Shown here in pieces: positions 1-12,685 of a stretch of DNA of 64,000 nucleotides. The position numbers and the translations under genes were made by a program. Source of the stretch: Coriaria nepalensis (lineage: Eukaryota > Streptophyta > Magnoliopsida > Cucurbitales > Coriariaceae); assembly GCA_027186245.1 (NCBI GenBank), contig CP114496.1, forward strand, positions 8,396,001 through 8,460,000, read 5' to 3'. Below the pieces are notes generated by a model. The model had not been told where the DNA came from. It was given only the letters and a program-made list of their open reading frames with translations, and searched no databases. Within the stretch, counting starts at the first letter, position 1; every line of letters starts with the position of its first letter.

Positions 1-21
1 AGCTCGACAAAGAAAAATTAC

Positions 22-201
22 TTGTTGAATGAGGGCAGAAAGGTCGGACTGGACTCCAAGTAGAGAATCGAGCGCATCATCCTGTTCTTGAACCCTAGGC
101 GTTCCTTCCTTCTCAATAGTCTTCAATTTCAAACGTGTTCTTCCGCCATTGTTGTTCGTCACGTCTCTCAGCACCTTCCTCACTGAATTCTTCGTCTTCA
201 T
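22..201 (-). CDS. First coding exon of an unidentified gene (partial, runs off the left edge)
   Basis: A 60-codon open exon begins at an ATG (199-201) and ends at a clean GT donor (position 21, phase 0). The ATG is preceded on the minus strand by a GA-rich leader, which is typical of a plant 5' UTR. The peptide starts MKTKNSVRKVLRDVTNNN, is basic over its first 30 residues, then turns acidic and leucine-rich (DDALDSLLGVQSDLSALIQQ, residues 41-60), which suggests the start of a helix or coiled coil. The rest of the gene lies to the left of the window. I do not recognise the family. A longer frame that overlaps it on the same strand has no comparable context. Confidence 0.55.
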
Positions 202-451
202 CTCTCCCTCTCTCTCTCTCTATAACGCGCTCTCTTTTTTGAATCTGCTCTGCAAGGCGGGCAGCCAGCAGGGCCTGGAAGTAGGTAGCCATCAGCCCAT
301 TATCTTCTCCCATGTAATTTAGAAAAAAGCAGAACAAAAATTGTATAGGTATGTATACTTTACGGTAATATAACAAACTTAGTCCAAATCTAAAGACATC
401 ATTTTAATATACTATATTATCGATTATATCGGGATATATATTCAAGGTGAG

Positions 452-944
452 CAGGTGAGCAACTGACCAAAATCGATACTTTTCGATTAGTTTATTTAAT
501 TATATTCATGTTTAAGTCGGTATTTCAGTTAAATCGATTGTCAGTATTTTGGTCAGTTTTGATGTATCAAAATACCAATTTTTAATATTATTTTAATTAT
601 AATATTAAGGTAAAATAATATTTTTAGTAGTTATAATGTTGAATTTTTTTCAAATATAATATTAAATTAAGGTAAATCTATTAAATAAATTATTAAATAA
701 TGTAAATATTACATATATCATAATATTACTATATACTCATCAATTACATACATCATGATATAACTAAGTAGAAATAAAATAATTTAAAAAATTTAGTGTG
801 AAAAACTAAAAAATCAACCGGTTTCGACCGAAACCGACCAGTTCAGTTTCAATCAACTTTTATGGTTAAATCGGTGAAAATCAAAATTGATAGTGGTTTC
901 GGTTTGGTTTTACCGTAAACCAAAATTTTGCTCCACCCTAATAT
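452..944. mobile_element. Candidate hAT-like MITE remnant
   Basis: The right end reads inward as TAGGGTGGAGCAAAATTTTG. The left end carries two copies of a related GGTGAGCA motif next to the matching flank TATATT. The interior is rich in CGGTTTCGGTTTGG-like and AAATCGATTG-like stretches, a composition common in plant non-autonomous elements. The inverted ends match only imperfectly and no clear target-site duplication was seen, so the boundaries are approximate. Confidence 0.35.
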
Positions 945-2810
945 ACACTATATTTTGAGCTTTCACTTGGATTCCCCAAAAAATTAAAAATTTTGAATTG
1001 TAATGTAATTAATTAAATTTTGTAATATATTTCGTTTGCCACATTTTTCAATATTTTTTTTTCCTTTTTGTAAATATCCCAAGGGAGAGATACTCTAAAT
1101 ATTATTGTAGATATTTATATAATACAGAACTTAATCCCACAACTCGAATTTAAGATCTATTCTATCTTAAAAGATATGATTATCATTCTACCAATAAGAC
1201 TGTCATATATTTTTCACTTATTTATTAATTTAGTTTCGTAATATATTTTCCTAATATATAAAGAAAACTCGGCTTCTTTAAAAATTTTAGTTTGAAGGAT
1301 ATAATTTTGTCAAAAAGGATTACTTTTCTTTTACTTAATTCAATCTTGACTCGAAGCCTTGAACCAAAAACCAAGAGTATCTCATAACCATGAAAATCTA
1401 ACATCATTTATTTAAGGAAACAAAGAGGATGTTTCCTCTACACAAAATGCCTTTGGTCATAAATAGAGACATGGTATGTAAGTTATAAGACAACCCCACC
1501 ATGCACTCTTAAAGCAAAAAATGTAATAAACAAGACAGAAGAGCAGAAGCTTGTAATTGGTGGTTGCCATCAACGTCTTACTTTTAAGCCAAACACTCTC
1601 CATCCATAATCGCATGCTTCTTATAATTATCACTCACACACATTATATATAGTTAAAGAACAAATGCAAAGTACAAAGAATCATGTGCAATTTTGTTTGA
1701 TTAAGTTTTTTTAGCTTTTGGTTACGTGTCAAATCTTAGGGATGGGACCATATCATCAACCAAATGTTAAGTTGGAAATTGATTCCAAATTTACTTTTTA
1801 ATAATATCAAAAAAGGTTTTTAGCATATGATCGATCGGATAATGCACATACATTGTGTAATGATGTAAATAACGAACAAATCATGAAGATTAAAGGCTAT
1901 ATATATATACCTACTAAACTTGTATATATGTCTATAAACATATTTGATTAACTAAATCGATTCCTAAATCCTAATTACCTCACCTCTCGTCTGTCATGCA
2001 CATTGTGGCCCAATACTTTACGTAGGAATTCCTAGGCAGCCACCCATATGTTTTTTTTTTCTTCTTTTTTTTTTACCTATTCGGAGTATTCATGCTAATC
2101 GAATTATAGTTTCAAGCATAATTAACATTTGATTAGTACTCCTCCCGGGTCATGGATCCTTAGAGATGAAATATTCACTTTTTTTTTAATCATTTTTTAA
2201 AATATTCACTATTAATACTCGATTAATTATTCATTAAAATCTCAAATCTATCACTAACACTAGAAATCTATCAAAAATAATTTCTTTAAATTTCATATAA
2301 AAAATCTCAAAATAAATCAAACCTAAAACTTTGACCACTAAACCAAGCCTTTAAACTTAAACAGCCACCTCTTTAAAACATATAATTTTACTCACGTTTT
2401 TTTAGGATGAAAATAGCTCTATATATATAAAAGATTATTATATTACCCAATGAGGAATACAAGTAACCCACTACCTCATAGAGTGTTTATCCCAAACCTA
2501 AACGAAGACCCACCACTTAAGTGTTTTTTAATTTTTAAATCGAAAAATGTGATCAAATTCACTTTTGAAATATGCCCGTCCTTCAATTGTCACTTTTATG
2601 AAATAACCCCAAGCTTTTATTCATTTGCCATTCTCTCTCTCTCTTGCCCTTTTTTTTTTCTTCTTTGATTCATTGATTGCTCCTATCATTTTTCATTCTT
2701 AATAGTACTATTATTATTATTTTTTTTTTTTTTTTGACCTTTTGCACTTTTTTTGTAATGAACCACGCGCCGCTATTTCTACATGAAGTGTTATGATCAA
2801 TATAGATTGT

Positions 2811-2843
<33 letters not shown>
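2811..2843. repeat. GTGGTC hexamer tandem repeat
   Basis: About five and a half perfect copies of the unit GTGGTC lie in an otherwise AT-rich intergenic stretch. No open frame makes it a plausible coding repeat. Confidence 0.85.
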
Positions 2844-3440
2844 ACATAATCGGCCATCCCAAATGTGATTTGGATTCCAAATGAAAAGGCTAGAATTGGT
2901 ATGAAGTTTGGATTTCCGTGTTCATATTTGTCTACAAGATGTGAAACGAGGTAGCTCTCAAATTATAATTTGTTCCATCATGAAATTAGCATACGTATAT
3001 GCTATCGTTTATTACTCTCATTTTGCTGTGGAGTGCGGTCGATGCTATTGTTTCCACTTCCATCTACCCCCCCCCCCCCCCCTCTCCTTCCCTTTTAGTA
3101 ACTTACAAACACTTGATTCTCTTTTGCCAAAATTCAATTACTATTACAATCAATAAGATTCCGATTTGACTTATAATTTGATTTCAATCATCAAAATATT
3201 CAAATTACTTATGAGCACTCCGATTAAGTTGCAAAATTTTCAACTGTTAGACTAAGAATTTGAACAATACAAAATTCATCTCGCGATTCAAATCCGTAAT
3301 CTTGTCTATCAGGTACTATTATTATATCTGACTTTATTCTACATGAATTCGAACCAAAAAAGTCGACGTCGAGTATGAACCCAAACTAAGGTAAGTGTAT
3401 AACAAACAGTTAATTACTCAAGTCTTATCGGTAGTAGTGA

Positions 3441-3936
3441 GAGACACGTAGACGTCAAACATGCATGGAATATGGGGATCAGGCAGGCGATGAAGAAAGT
3501 GGCAGAGTTGTAATTATATGCATGATTAAATTTATACAGGATCTCTCTCTCTGTGCTGTTGATCACCATTCATTGAGCTTTGTGCCTGCTCAATGCTTAT
3601 AACGATCATCCACGGCACTTATATATAGCTCATCTTAAAATCTATAGCTAGCTTACCTACACAACACATCATATATGAGGGACAGTCAGAAATCTCAGCA
3701 TGCTTGTTTTTTTTTTTTTTATAAGTAAAATGGTATATAGATTATTTTTAAATAAAATTTAAATAAAGTAAAATAAAAACAATGATTCATACTATTATAT
3801 AAAAGTTAGCCATATACCATTACCATTACGATTTTTTTAATTGCAGGAGCCCATTCGTTCATGAACATTTCCAAATTCAAGCAATAAGTCAATAATACGA
3901 GACAATCATTAGAGGAAGGAAAAAGCCTTAGAGACA
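3441..3936. promoter_or_regulatory. Two auxin-response-element cores upstream of the Aux/IAA gene
   Basis: GAGACA, the reverse of the AuxRE core TGTCTC, occurs at 3441-3446 and 3931-3936, about 1.4 and 0.9 kb upstream of the start codon. Aux/IAA genes are commonly early auxin-induced. The spacing is wide and six-base matches are frequent, so this is only suggestive. A TATATAT box-like stretch at 4650-4657 lies about 190 bp before the ATG. Confidence 0.3.
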
Positions 3937-4842
3937 TTATTGTCCGATATCTCGTAGCAGATTCCTACCTAGCTCATATGCAGCCTACTTTTTAAGGATA
4001 TTTTTAGTTGATAAAATAACGATTGTGATTAATTTTTAGATTGAGATTGAGATTGAGATTAATTCCGATTGAAATTCCGGAACCGGAATCTTGGACGGAA
4101 CCCTTTTCCTATTTTCTCCTGCCCTAGCATTTGCTCTTAACAAACCTCTCTCGAGAGCTTTCATTCACTATCAATGCCAAAATAAAAAAGGAGTAAACTG
4201 ATAATTTGGGGCAGTGCGATGAAATGTTGTTGGTTAATGTCGACAAAAAGAGACCGAGTATCTTTTTTTCTTCTTAGCACGAGAAGATGTGATATAAGTC
4301 ATGTCATGTCTACTAACCAGCACGCTTTGCTTCTTCAGGTAAACATAAACAAACAAACAAACAAAGCAAGCCTGATTACGTACTTACTACTGCTGCTGCC
4401 GTTGCGTGCATTATGCTCTAATTTTCATTTCATTTCATTTCTCTCTACTTCTATCGTCGTCTTTCTTTAAGAATCCAAAAATAAAAAAGGAGCTAAGATT
4501 AAAAAAAAAAAAAAAAAAAAAACAAAGGAAAAGCAAAGACAGTTGAATCAATCCCACTCTACTGTTAGCTTCCTTATCTTCCCTGCTTTTCCTTCTTCTT
4601 GGTGGGCCCTCGCTTTCACTCTCTCTCTCTCTCTAATGCGTTGTGATTATTATATATTGTCTGTTACTCTGGTTTCATGTGTAGAGCATGAAGCTTAAAT
4701 TTTTTTCCTTTCCTAGTTTTCCGTTTGTTTCCTGAGAAAATTCTCTCTCTCTGTGTTCTCTCTTTTTTGTCATTCTGGGTGTTTTCTAATTTACTCTGTT
4801 TTCTTTTTGCGTAAGAGTGAATAATTACAAAAAAAAAAAAAA

Positions 4843-6200
4843 ATGGAGGAATTGCCTCCTCAGCTGTTAGATTTGATCTCTAGAAACAGAGAGTGGCTGA
4901 AGAACAGAGAAGAAGCAATGACTAATAAAAGAGGCAGCCATGGATTTTCAGAAGAGAAAAAGCTAGAGCTTAGACTTGGCCTTCCTGGTCAGGAAAGAGA
5001 TGATGAGTCTCTTCTCTCTCTAGGCTATTTTCCTTCTTCTTCCATGGTTTCCATGAATCCAAACAGCAATGGAATGATAAGACAGACTACCCAGAAATTC
5101 TCTTCTCCTTCTTCTTGCACTAAAATGATGGATTTGCACTGTGCAGAAAAGAAACAGCCCTTCTCTTCACCATCTCAGAAGAGGTACTCCACCTTTTCCC
5201 CCTCTTTCACGAAACCTTCAAAATGACTGATAACTTCAGTTTAAACAATCTATTATTCTTCATTTTTGGGTAACTTTGTTCTTAAAACAGGACAGCACCA
5301 GTTTCAGTGGTGGGGTGGCCACCAGTCCGGTCATTTAGGAAGAATCTTGCAAGCAATAATAACAATACCAACGACGGTTTGAAATCACCCGGTACGAATC
5401 AGTCTCAGAACGTGGTTACGAACAAGGCAGGAGGTGACAAAACTGGCGTTGATCAGAATGTGGGGAGTAAAGGGCTGTTTGTGAAGATCAATATGGATGG
5501 AGTGCCTATTGGAAGGAAAGTTGATCTTAATGCTTACGACACTTATGAAAACCTCTCCTCTGCTATTGATCAACTCTTTAGAGGCCTACTTGCTGGTAAT
5601 AAATTCTCTACTAATGAGTAACAACATTTACATCCCATTTTTCATACCATTCTTTAAATTTAGCGTATACTATTTATTTTAGATTTTAACTAATAATGAC
5701 TTTTCATATAACTCTACGTCGTCTGATTCTTTATTGTATCATTTAGCTTAAATTCTAGAGAGAACCACCATAGATTGTTTGTATTTAATGCACACCTAAT
5801 CTATACAAGAATTTCTGGTATTTTTCATCAAAATAGTTATTATGTTCTTCATTATATATTCCTAATTAATGTGGTATGGGAAAATTAACATGCTAATCCG
5901 ACGAATGGGAAATAACGAACATGTGATGATGCAAGCAAATCTCCAGATATTTATATACTATCCAATTGTGGTGTTCATTTCATATATAATGATCAATTAG
6001 TGTGCAATTTTGCTTTTTAATATATAGCTCAAAGAGAATCATGTGGTGGTATGAATAGTATAGAGAAGAATGAGGGGGAGGGGAAGGAGGAGGAAGAGAA
6101 ATCAATGATGGGATTATTGGACGGGAGTGGAGAATATACTCTTGTTTATGAAGATAATGAAGGAGATCGGATGCTCGCTGGTGATGTTCCTTGGCAGTAA

Positions 6201-6236
<36 letters not shown>

Positions 6237-6555
6237 ACTGTACATTCTCGATAATTTTATTAACCTTCTTTAATAAAGTAAGTGCTATATATTAATTAAG
6301 GTCTTAATCTTGATTTTAATTATTAATTCATGATGATTATTGTGTAACAGCATGTTTGTTTCTACGGTGAAGAGGCTGCGTGTGTTGAAGAGCTCTGAGC
6401 TTCCTGCACTTCGTTGTGAGTATTTTCATTTCCTTATTAAAATAATAATAATAATAATAAGTGGTTTTTTGCTTAATTGTGTTTAATTAAAATATAATTA
6501 AGTGGTTTTTATTTGTTGTTTTATAGTGGGTGGTACTAAGCCAAAGATAAGATGA
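4843..6555 (+). CDS. IAA26: Aux/IAA auxin-responsive repressor, IAA26/IAA18 type
   Basis: Five exons (4843-5183, 5291-5595, 6028-6196, 6351-6415, 6527-6555) encode 302 residues. All four Aux/IAA domains are visible. The EAR repression motif LELRLGLPG is at residues 41-49. The TIR1/AFB degron core GWPPV is at 122-126. The PB1 domain begins with GLFVKINMDGVP (175-186) and continues to VPWHMFVSTVKRLRVLK, including the acidic YEDNEGDRM stretch. The protein acts in the nucleus by binding auxin response factors, and auxin triggers its SCF-TIR1-dependent degradation. The N-terminal block MEELPPQLLDLI and the basic KR spacer resemble the IAA26/PAP1-IAA18 subgroup. The degron is intact, so normal auxin instability is expected. 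Intron 3 starts with a long CT tract just after the donor. Confidence 0.93.
6203..6234. repeat. CT microsatellite in intron 3 of the Aux/IAA gene
   Basis: About 16 CT units start six bases into the intron, directly after the donor GTAAGC. Length polymorphism so close to a splice site is a plausible source of splicing variation. Confidence 0.9.
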
Positions 6556-8344
6556 AAAGGGTAGTTTGGAGAAGATGAAGAAAGATGTTATGTTTTTATG
6601 TTTTAAGAAGTGAGTTTGTATTTTGCTAACGAACGAGAGATAAAGAACTTTTGGGTATATAAAGCCATATATACTACAATTTTTGTTTTTTCTTTGATCT
6701 TTTTGGAGTAATTCATGTTTGCGAAGAGTTCAAATTCAGTGTGGGTTTAATAGATGTCGATTTGTATCCACTCATTAATCTGGACCATTCACTCTTCATC
6801 TTAGGGATGAGAAAGTACCACCTGATTATAATAAGTCAATCCCAGAATTGATTATAGAATAATTAAATAAAATATTTAAAAAATTAATTTTTATTTAATT
6901 TCAATCTTCCGTCGTACGGAAATGTACGGGTTGGAACTAAATCTAAATTCTAAAAATAGAACATTAAACGTAGCGTGGAGTGGATCGTAGTAACTACTAG
7001 TAAGTACATGAACCTGACCCAGTATAGATGTAGGGATGGGTCATTTTCATTGAAAGTTGGCCAACTTTTGGGCCCAATAGATCGGAATGGTCTCATTCAA
7101 AAAAGGCCTATTCATTGGACACGAGTCACGACTTCTCTCTCTTCCATCATTTTCAACACGTCTCCCACTCTTTCTTCTGCCCCCCCTCCCTTAATCTTTT
7201 TTTTTTTCTGTCTATTATCTTATTTGCTGATTGACACGTGTCAAAGTAAAACCTGGTCAGAATTCCTTCTAGATTTTGGACACCTAGCAATTGTGTATGT
7301 TCTAAGATTTTATAGTATTTAGAGTAGCTAAATGTAATAAATTGATAGTCTAATGGGACAAAGTAATATTTTACCAAAGTAAAAATTACATCTTACGTCA
7401 CGATGCCTTATATAATTAATGTGAATTAGAGAAGCTTTTGATCAATTGAGATAGTAAAGAGCTGGACTTGGTTAATCAATGATGGGCCTGTGTATGAAGC
7501 CGACCTCTAACTTATGACATACACAGTCCAATCCAATCACAGGCTGTGTACACCGGGCCCAAAGAATGACTCAATTGGTAGAATTAATTATAGACAATTT
7601 CAAATACATTGTACACAAAAATAAATTTTTATGTGACAATCTCTGAACTATCAGATCCGACAGTCCAGATTTATGTACAGAAACACTCAGGTAGGGGCGA
7701 GGTAGGCATCCATCCCATCCGACCTCTTAACATGAATCTATTAATCGCTTAAATTATTTATATAAAATTTAAGATTATATTTTAAATTTATTTAATAATA
7801 TTATATGAGTTTAATTATTTTTTTATAATCGGCAATCATTCAAAAGGAGTAAAAATATTCAATACAAGTGAGACCAGACCCAGACCCAGACCCTAACCCA
7901 GGTTGTTTGCTTGTTGTAGTTTGTAGGTTCATATCATAGATAGGCATAGCGTAGTCTGCATCTGCGTTAGACTCTCTCTCTCTCTCTCTGGCTCTTTCTT
8001 GAGAAGATAAAAAAAGCAAAGGAGCGGAAGAAAGGGACCCACCACATTTTACTATTAGTCAAATATTTAAAATGCATTTCTATAATAAAATGGGGTGTTC
8101 TTTATAAGCATCCGTCAGCAAATTTATTACCTTTTCAAAGATTAATTGCAAAAATGAAAATCCTCATTCAAAATTTAAAAAAAAAAAAAAAAAAATACCA
8201 AATCATTTCTCAAACGAACAAAGATCCAACAATGTATGAGAAAAGAAAACTAGCCGTAGGCAGATTTCCATTTTTTTAATCGTTCAAATTGCCAATATTT
8301 TTTTGGTTCCTAAAGCTTAAAGAAAGAGATCCGACCAATCTCTG

Positions 8345-8381
<37 letters not shown>

Positions 8382-9447
8382 AAAAGCGGAGCTACGAATG
8401 TTTAGATTCTTAGGTATTATTAGTATAGGAAGAAAAAAAAAGAGTTTAGGGTACGTTTGGAAATGTATTTTAAAAGTATTTTTTGAATTTTAAAAAAATG
8501 AAAAGTATTTTTGTGTGGAAGATTAAAGTATTTTGGTAACTATTTTTTAGTAGAAATATACGGAAAAAGATTTTTTTAAATTTGTTAAAAAAAAAAAAGG
8601 GTTAAAAAATTGAATATAAAAACTGACATAAATGAAATATAAAATTTATTGGATACAAAACTGACATAAATGGTTGAAATATATCGAATATGGTCCGGTT
8701 AACAATTTCTGGATGAAATAATCCGATTATAAAAGAGAGTACGCGACTCTAATGTGAGGCCGGATTCTTATGATAAACATGGCTTAAAGGGTGAGAGAGA
8801 GATTGGAGAGAGACTGATGAGATAAAAAGTACCATAAAAGGATCTACTTTTCGGGTTAGACTTTTTTAAGAGGTCATTAAAAAATAAATAAATAAATAAA
8901 TAAATAAGATTCTCGAGACTGTCTTAGGTATCTTTCATCTTTTAAGTACACGTTGCTCCAGAAAACTGAGGGAGAATTTGTGAGAAAGAGTGAGAAAGTG
9001 AGAGAAAATTTTATTTTCCCTTTTTTTTTCTCAGAACGCATAGTTTCATCCTCCATTGGATAGCTAGACACAACTTCTTTTGAATTTTGACAACTCCAAA
9101 GTGAAGTCTTCCTCCTCTCCAGCATCTTTACCACCCTTCTTTTCTTATTACTTTTCTTTTTCTTCTTTTTGAAAGCTCTGTTTTTTAACTGGTTTGATTT
9201 TCTGTATCTTTTCTCCCACTGTAACTTTTTTTTTTTGTCTTTATCATGTAGAATTTCACGAGATTCTGTCAGAATCATTTTTCTTTTCTTCTACATCTAT
9301 TTTTCGCAATTGCTCTGTTTCTTCAATCCGTTACGATTCTAGCAGATCTTTCAGATTTGTTGTTCTCTCTCTCTACAAGTTTCTGGGATTTGGGTTTTCA
9401 TTTTCTTGATCGCTACTTGTTTCTAGAGAGAGAGAGGGGGGGGGGGA
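6556..9447. other. Intergenic, 2.9 kb
   Basis: This holds the 3' flank of the Aux/IAA gene and the promoter and long pyrimidine-rich leader of the IQD gene. A 32-base T tract is at 8349-8380. A G run of eleven (9436-9446) directly precedes the IQD start codon. No other coding region was found. Confidence 0.7.
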
Positions 9448-10894
9448 ATGGGGAGGGCAACAAGGTGGCTGAAAGGCTTGCCGTGGATGAAGAAACGAGA
9501 AAAGTACAAGACTGAAAAGAATTCAGAACCAGTGGCCATTTCTGATAAAACGGAGAAGAAAAGGTGGAGTTTTGCAAAATCAGGAAAGGACTCTGTTCTT
9601 GTAACAGCTCGTCGGGCAACTGTTTCTGTCTCAGACATCAATGCTTGGAGAGACCAGAACAAGCACGCAATCGCGGTAGCTGCTGCCACAGCGGCGGCGG
9701 CTGACGCGGCTGTGGCAGCAGCTCATGCGGCAGTGGCTGTTGTGAGGCTTACAAGCCAAGGCAGAGGACCTGCTCTGTTTTGTGATAATGGGAGTCAGAA
9801 CTGGGCTGCTATTAAGATTCAGACCTTTTTCAGAGGATACTTGGTAAGCCTTTTAATAGAACAGTAAGCAAATCTGTTTGATTTCTGGGAAAATTAAGTG
9901 GTAAGTCTGTTTGTTTTTGTCAGTCCCGGAAGGCGCTTCGAGCTTTGAAGGGACTAGTGAAGTTACAGGGTGTAGTGCGAGGCTTCCTAGTCCGGAAACG
10001 GATGGCGGCAACTCTTCGTAGCATGCAAGTTCTTCTTCGGGTCCAAAACGTGGCCCGGGCTCGGCGCTCTTTCAACAAAGAAAACAAGTTTCTTCCCGAA
10101 ATCCGTCGCCGGAAATCTCTTGTAAGATAGTCTCCGATTTCGAGAAATTTTAGTCTAGTCCTAAAGTATATATATACTCCGGGCCGGGTGGCTGCGATCA
10201 ATGCACATAAGCACTTCATAGTTAAAAAGTGCTGTCCTAGCTTGATCTGAAGAGTTATATTGCCAAAGAGGAGGCTACGAATGCTTCTTCCAATTTCATA
10301 ATTGTCTCATAATTAATTATGTGGTCGTCCTAGCTTGATTTAATGAGTTTCTTAATTTTAAAATTTTGTCAGGAGCATTATGATGAAACTAGGAGCGAGC
10401 TCCTCCAAAGTAAGAGGATGTCTGCGTCTTATGAAAATCACGGGTACATGGGCTTCGAAGAAAGCCCAAAAATCGTAGAAATCGATACATCCAAGCCCAA
10501 ATCAAGATGCAGAAGATTGGGATCGACATTGTCCGAGTTCGGAGAAGACATGTTGCCCTACCAAACAATGATGTCGTCGTCTCCATTTTTATCAAGTGAA
10601 TGGTGTTTTGCAGGCGAGGAGTGCAAGTTTCCGACCGCCCAAAGCACCCCGCGGTTCGGGAATTATTTTGGGTTGAAGGGTCCCACCACTCCTTCCACAA
10701 GTGTTTGTGGCGACGGTTTTCCGAGCTACATGGCGAATACTACATCGTTTAGGGCTAAATTGCGGTCTCATAGTGCACCAAAGCAAAGGCCGGAGTTTGG
10801 TGGGTTTAAGAAGAGGCTTCCGCTTAATGAGATCATGGCGGCAAGGAATAGTATGAGTAGTGTTAGAATGCGCAAGTCTTGTGATCAACTCTAG
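9448..10894 (+). CDS. IQD26/27: IQ67-domain (IQD) calmodulin-binding scaffold protein
   Basis: Three phase-0 exons (9448-9843, 9924-10121, 10373-10894) encode 371 residues. The N-terminus [19 protein letters not shown] is typical of the family. An alanine-rich helix follows at about residues 72-97. The IQ67 core starts at [13 protein letters not shown] and continues into [20 protein letters not shown] with repeated IQ motifs. The intron splits the domain between FRGYL and SRKAL, the conserved IQD intron position. The basic C-terminus ends with [11 protein letters not shown] and [12 protein letters not shown] blocks. IQD proteins link calcium/calmodulin signals to microtubules and membrane domains. 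Position next to an Aux/IAA and MPPalpha matches Arabidopsis IQD26/IQD27, recalled from memory; the exact member is an inference. Confidence 0.9.
10234..10339. repeat. 13-bp direct repeat pair in IQD intron 2
   Basis: GTCCTAGCTTGAT occurs at 10234-10246 and again at 10327-10339, each followed by similar bases. It looks like a partial duplication within the intron. Confidence 0.7.
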
Positions 10895-12647
10895 CAAGAA
10901 GAAGTGTTTGGTTGGTAAGAAAATTTGGAAAAAAACTTGCTTGTTTTCTACCAATTTTGAACTCGATTAAGAGTTTACCACATAACGCGATAGTTGTGTA
11001 AATGCATCAAATCAACATGTTATTGAATTTGTATCCAAGAAGCAAGAGTTAGTTTTCGCCTTTCCATTTTACTTAATTCATAAATTAGCATTCCAAATTG
11101 GATAACAATTTAGTTTTTGACTACTTTATATGATATAAGGTAAAGTTTGGTTTTTGGTTGAAAAGGTGGAAAAGTTGCTCTTATTTTTACATTACGATTT
11201 CTCTTTGTTTAATAATTGTTTAAAATTCCAAAGCTTTTAAAAAGTAATATTATTTTTTTAATTATTTATCATTTTATTATAGTTTAGATTATAGACCTCA
11301 TTGTCAATAATCCCTTGATCTAAAAAAAAAAAAGGATAAAATTAATAGATTATAATAAAAAATATAGCTCAAATATGATATATATGGATTCAAATTGTTA
11401 AGTACATTATTCTTAATATAATACTCTTAATTTACTTAATTAATAATATAGTAAATCATATGACTCCTCCGAATATATTATTAGGATGATGTATTTAGAG
11501 AATACATAAACAAAATTTTGAAATTGAAATCAGAATTTTTCCCACCAAAGTTGAGAGGGGTAAGGGATGAAGAAGCTTCCATGTGGGTCACGATTTTGAA
11601 TGAATAATTGTGTGGGTCCGTCATGATCTATATTATCATAGAAATATAAAATTACCGAAAATTAATGCTTTCTTTGAGGCTGAAATTAAGGAATAATAAC
11701 ATTTTATGAATTTATTTTAAAATATATATATTAATTTAAAATCGGTATTATATCAATATATATATATATATAATATGATATTTATAATGATATTTAATTT
11801 TTAAATCTTTAATTTAAGAATAAAATTATTGAATCAATTATTTTTTTTTGTAATTTTTATATATTGTTTTTTTTTTTTCCCAAACGGACAGATATCTATA
11901 TCTGATAATTTATTAATTTAAGATAATGATATGTGCAAGTGGGTGAAGTGATAAGTCTCCATAAAAATAAAAAAAAATAAAAAAATGATGGAAATATGAA
12001 CTTTCATATCATCAATGATTAGTGCATTTACTATCCGATTTGATGTGTTCTGTCTCTCAGTTTCTGTTTTGGGCTTTGGGCCATGGCTTTTGGGCCCGAC
12101 TCTCTCTCTCTCTTCTCGGAACTTGTGTTCTTGTAGACTGGTTCCTGCATCATCGGCTATATCCTCTTGTCTTGTTCCTGTACTTGTACTTGACGATGAA
12201 CGATGATGCTTTTCAGCTTTTTTTCTTTTACGAGATAAGATTTTCAAATCATTTTAGGGGTAGTTTCGGTATTTTATTTCCTTCCTTTTTAATATAAACA
12301 TGTATTTATGAAAAAATATAAAAATATAAAATTTTATTTTATATAATTATGAGATTAAATTAAATTGATGTAATAAATTATTGTATATTTATATTAAATT
12401 TTTATTTTTGAAACATAATGAGAAAAGAGACGTTGAGAAGAGACCAAATCTATTTTTATTGATTATTAATATATATAGTATTTAGTTGAAAATATATTTT
12501 CCTTAATCCAAGGTTGGGGGAGGCAGGTAATGTTTTTTTTTTATACGCCCATTCCTATGGGGCCTCACGTCACTCTTATCCTATTTTGCTCCAAACTCTA
12601 TGGAGTTTCAAACAATGAATTGTATTAAAAGAACAACAATCGAGATT

Positions 12648-12685
<38 letters not shown>

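Larger units (their letters stand above)
202..4842. other. Intergenic, 4.6 kb, AT-rich
   Basis: No coding region could be supported here. It holds the leader and promoter of the left-edge gene, a candidate MITE (about 452-944), a GTGGTC hexamer repeat (2811-2843), a poly-C run near 3067-3082, several poly-T/poly-A tracts, and the upstream region and leader of the Aux/IAA gene, with CT repeats at 4617-4634. Confidence 0.7.

Noticed and set aside
113..376. 87-codon minus-strand frame at the left edge
   Set aside because: It overlaps in another frame the better exon at 22-201, which has a leader, ATG and donor in proper order. Its arginine/glutamate-rich composition comes from GA repeats.
3340..3370. 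ATTCGAACC stretch resembling a tRNA T-loop
   Set aside because: No A-box, acceptor stem or cloverleaf could be formed around it.
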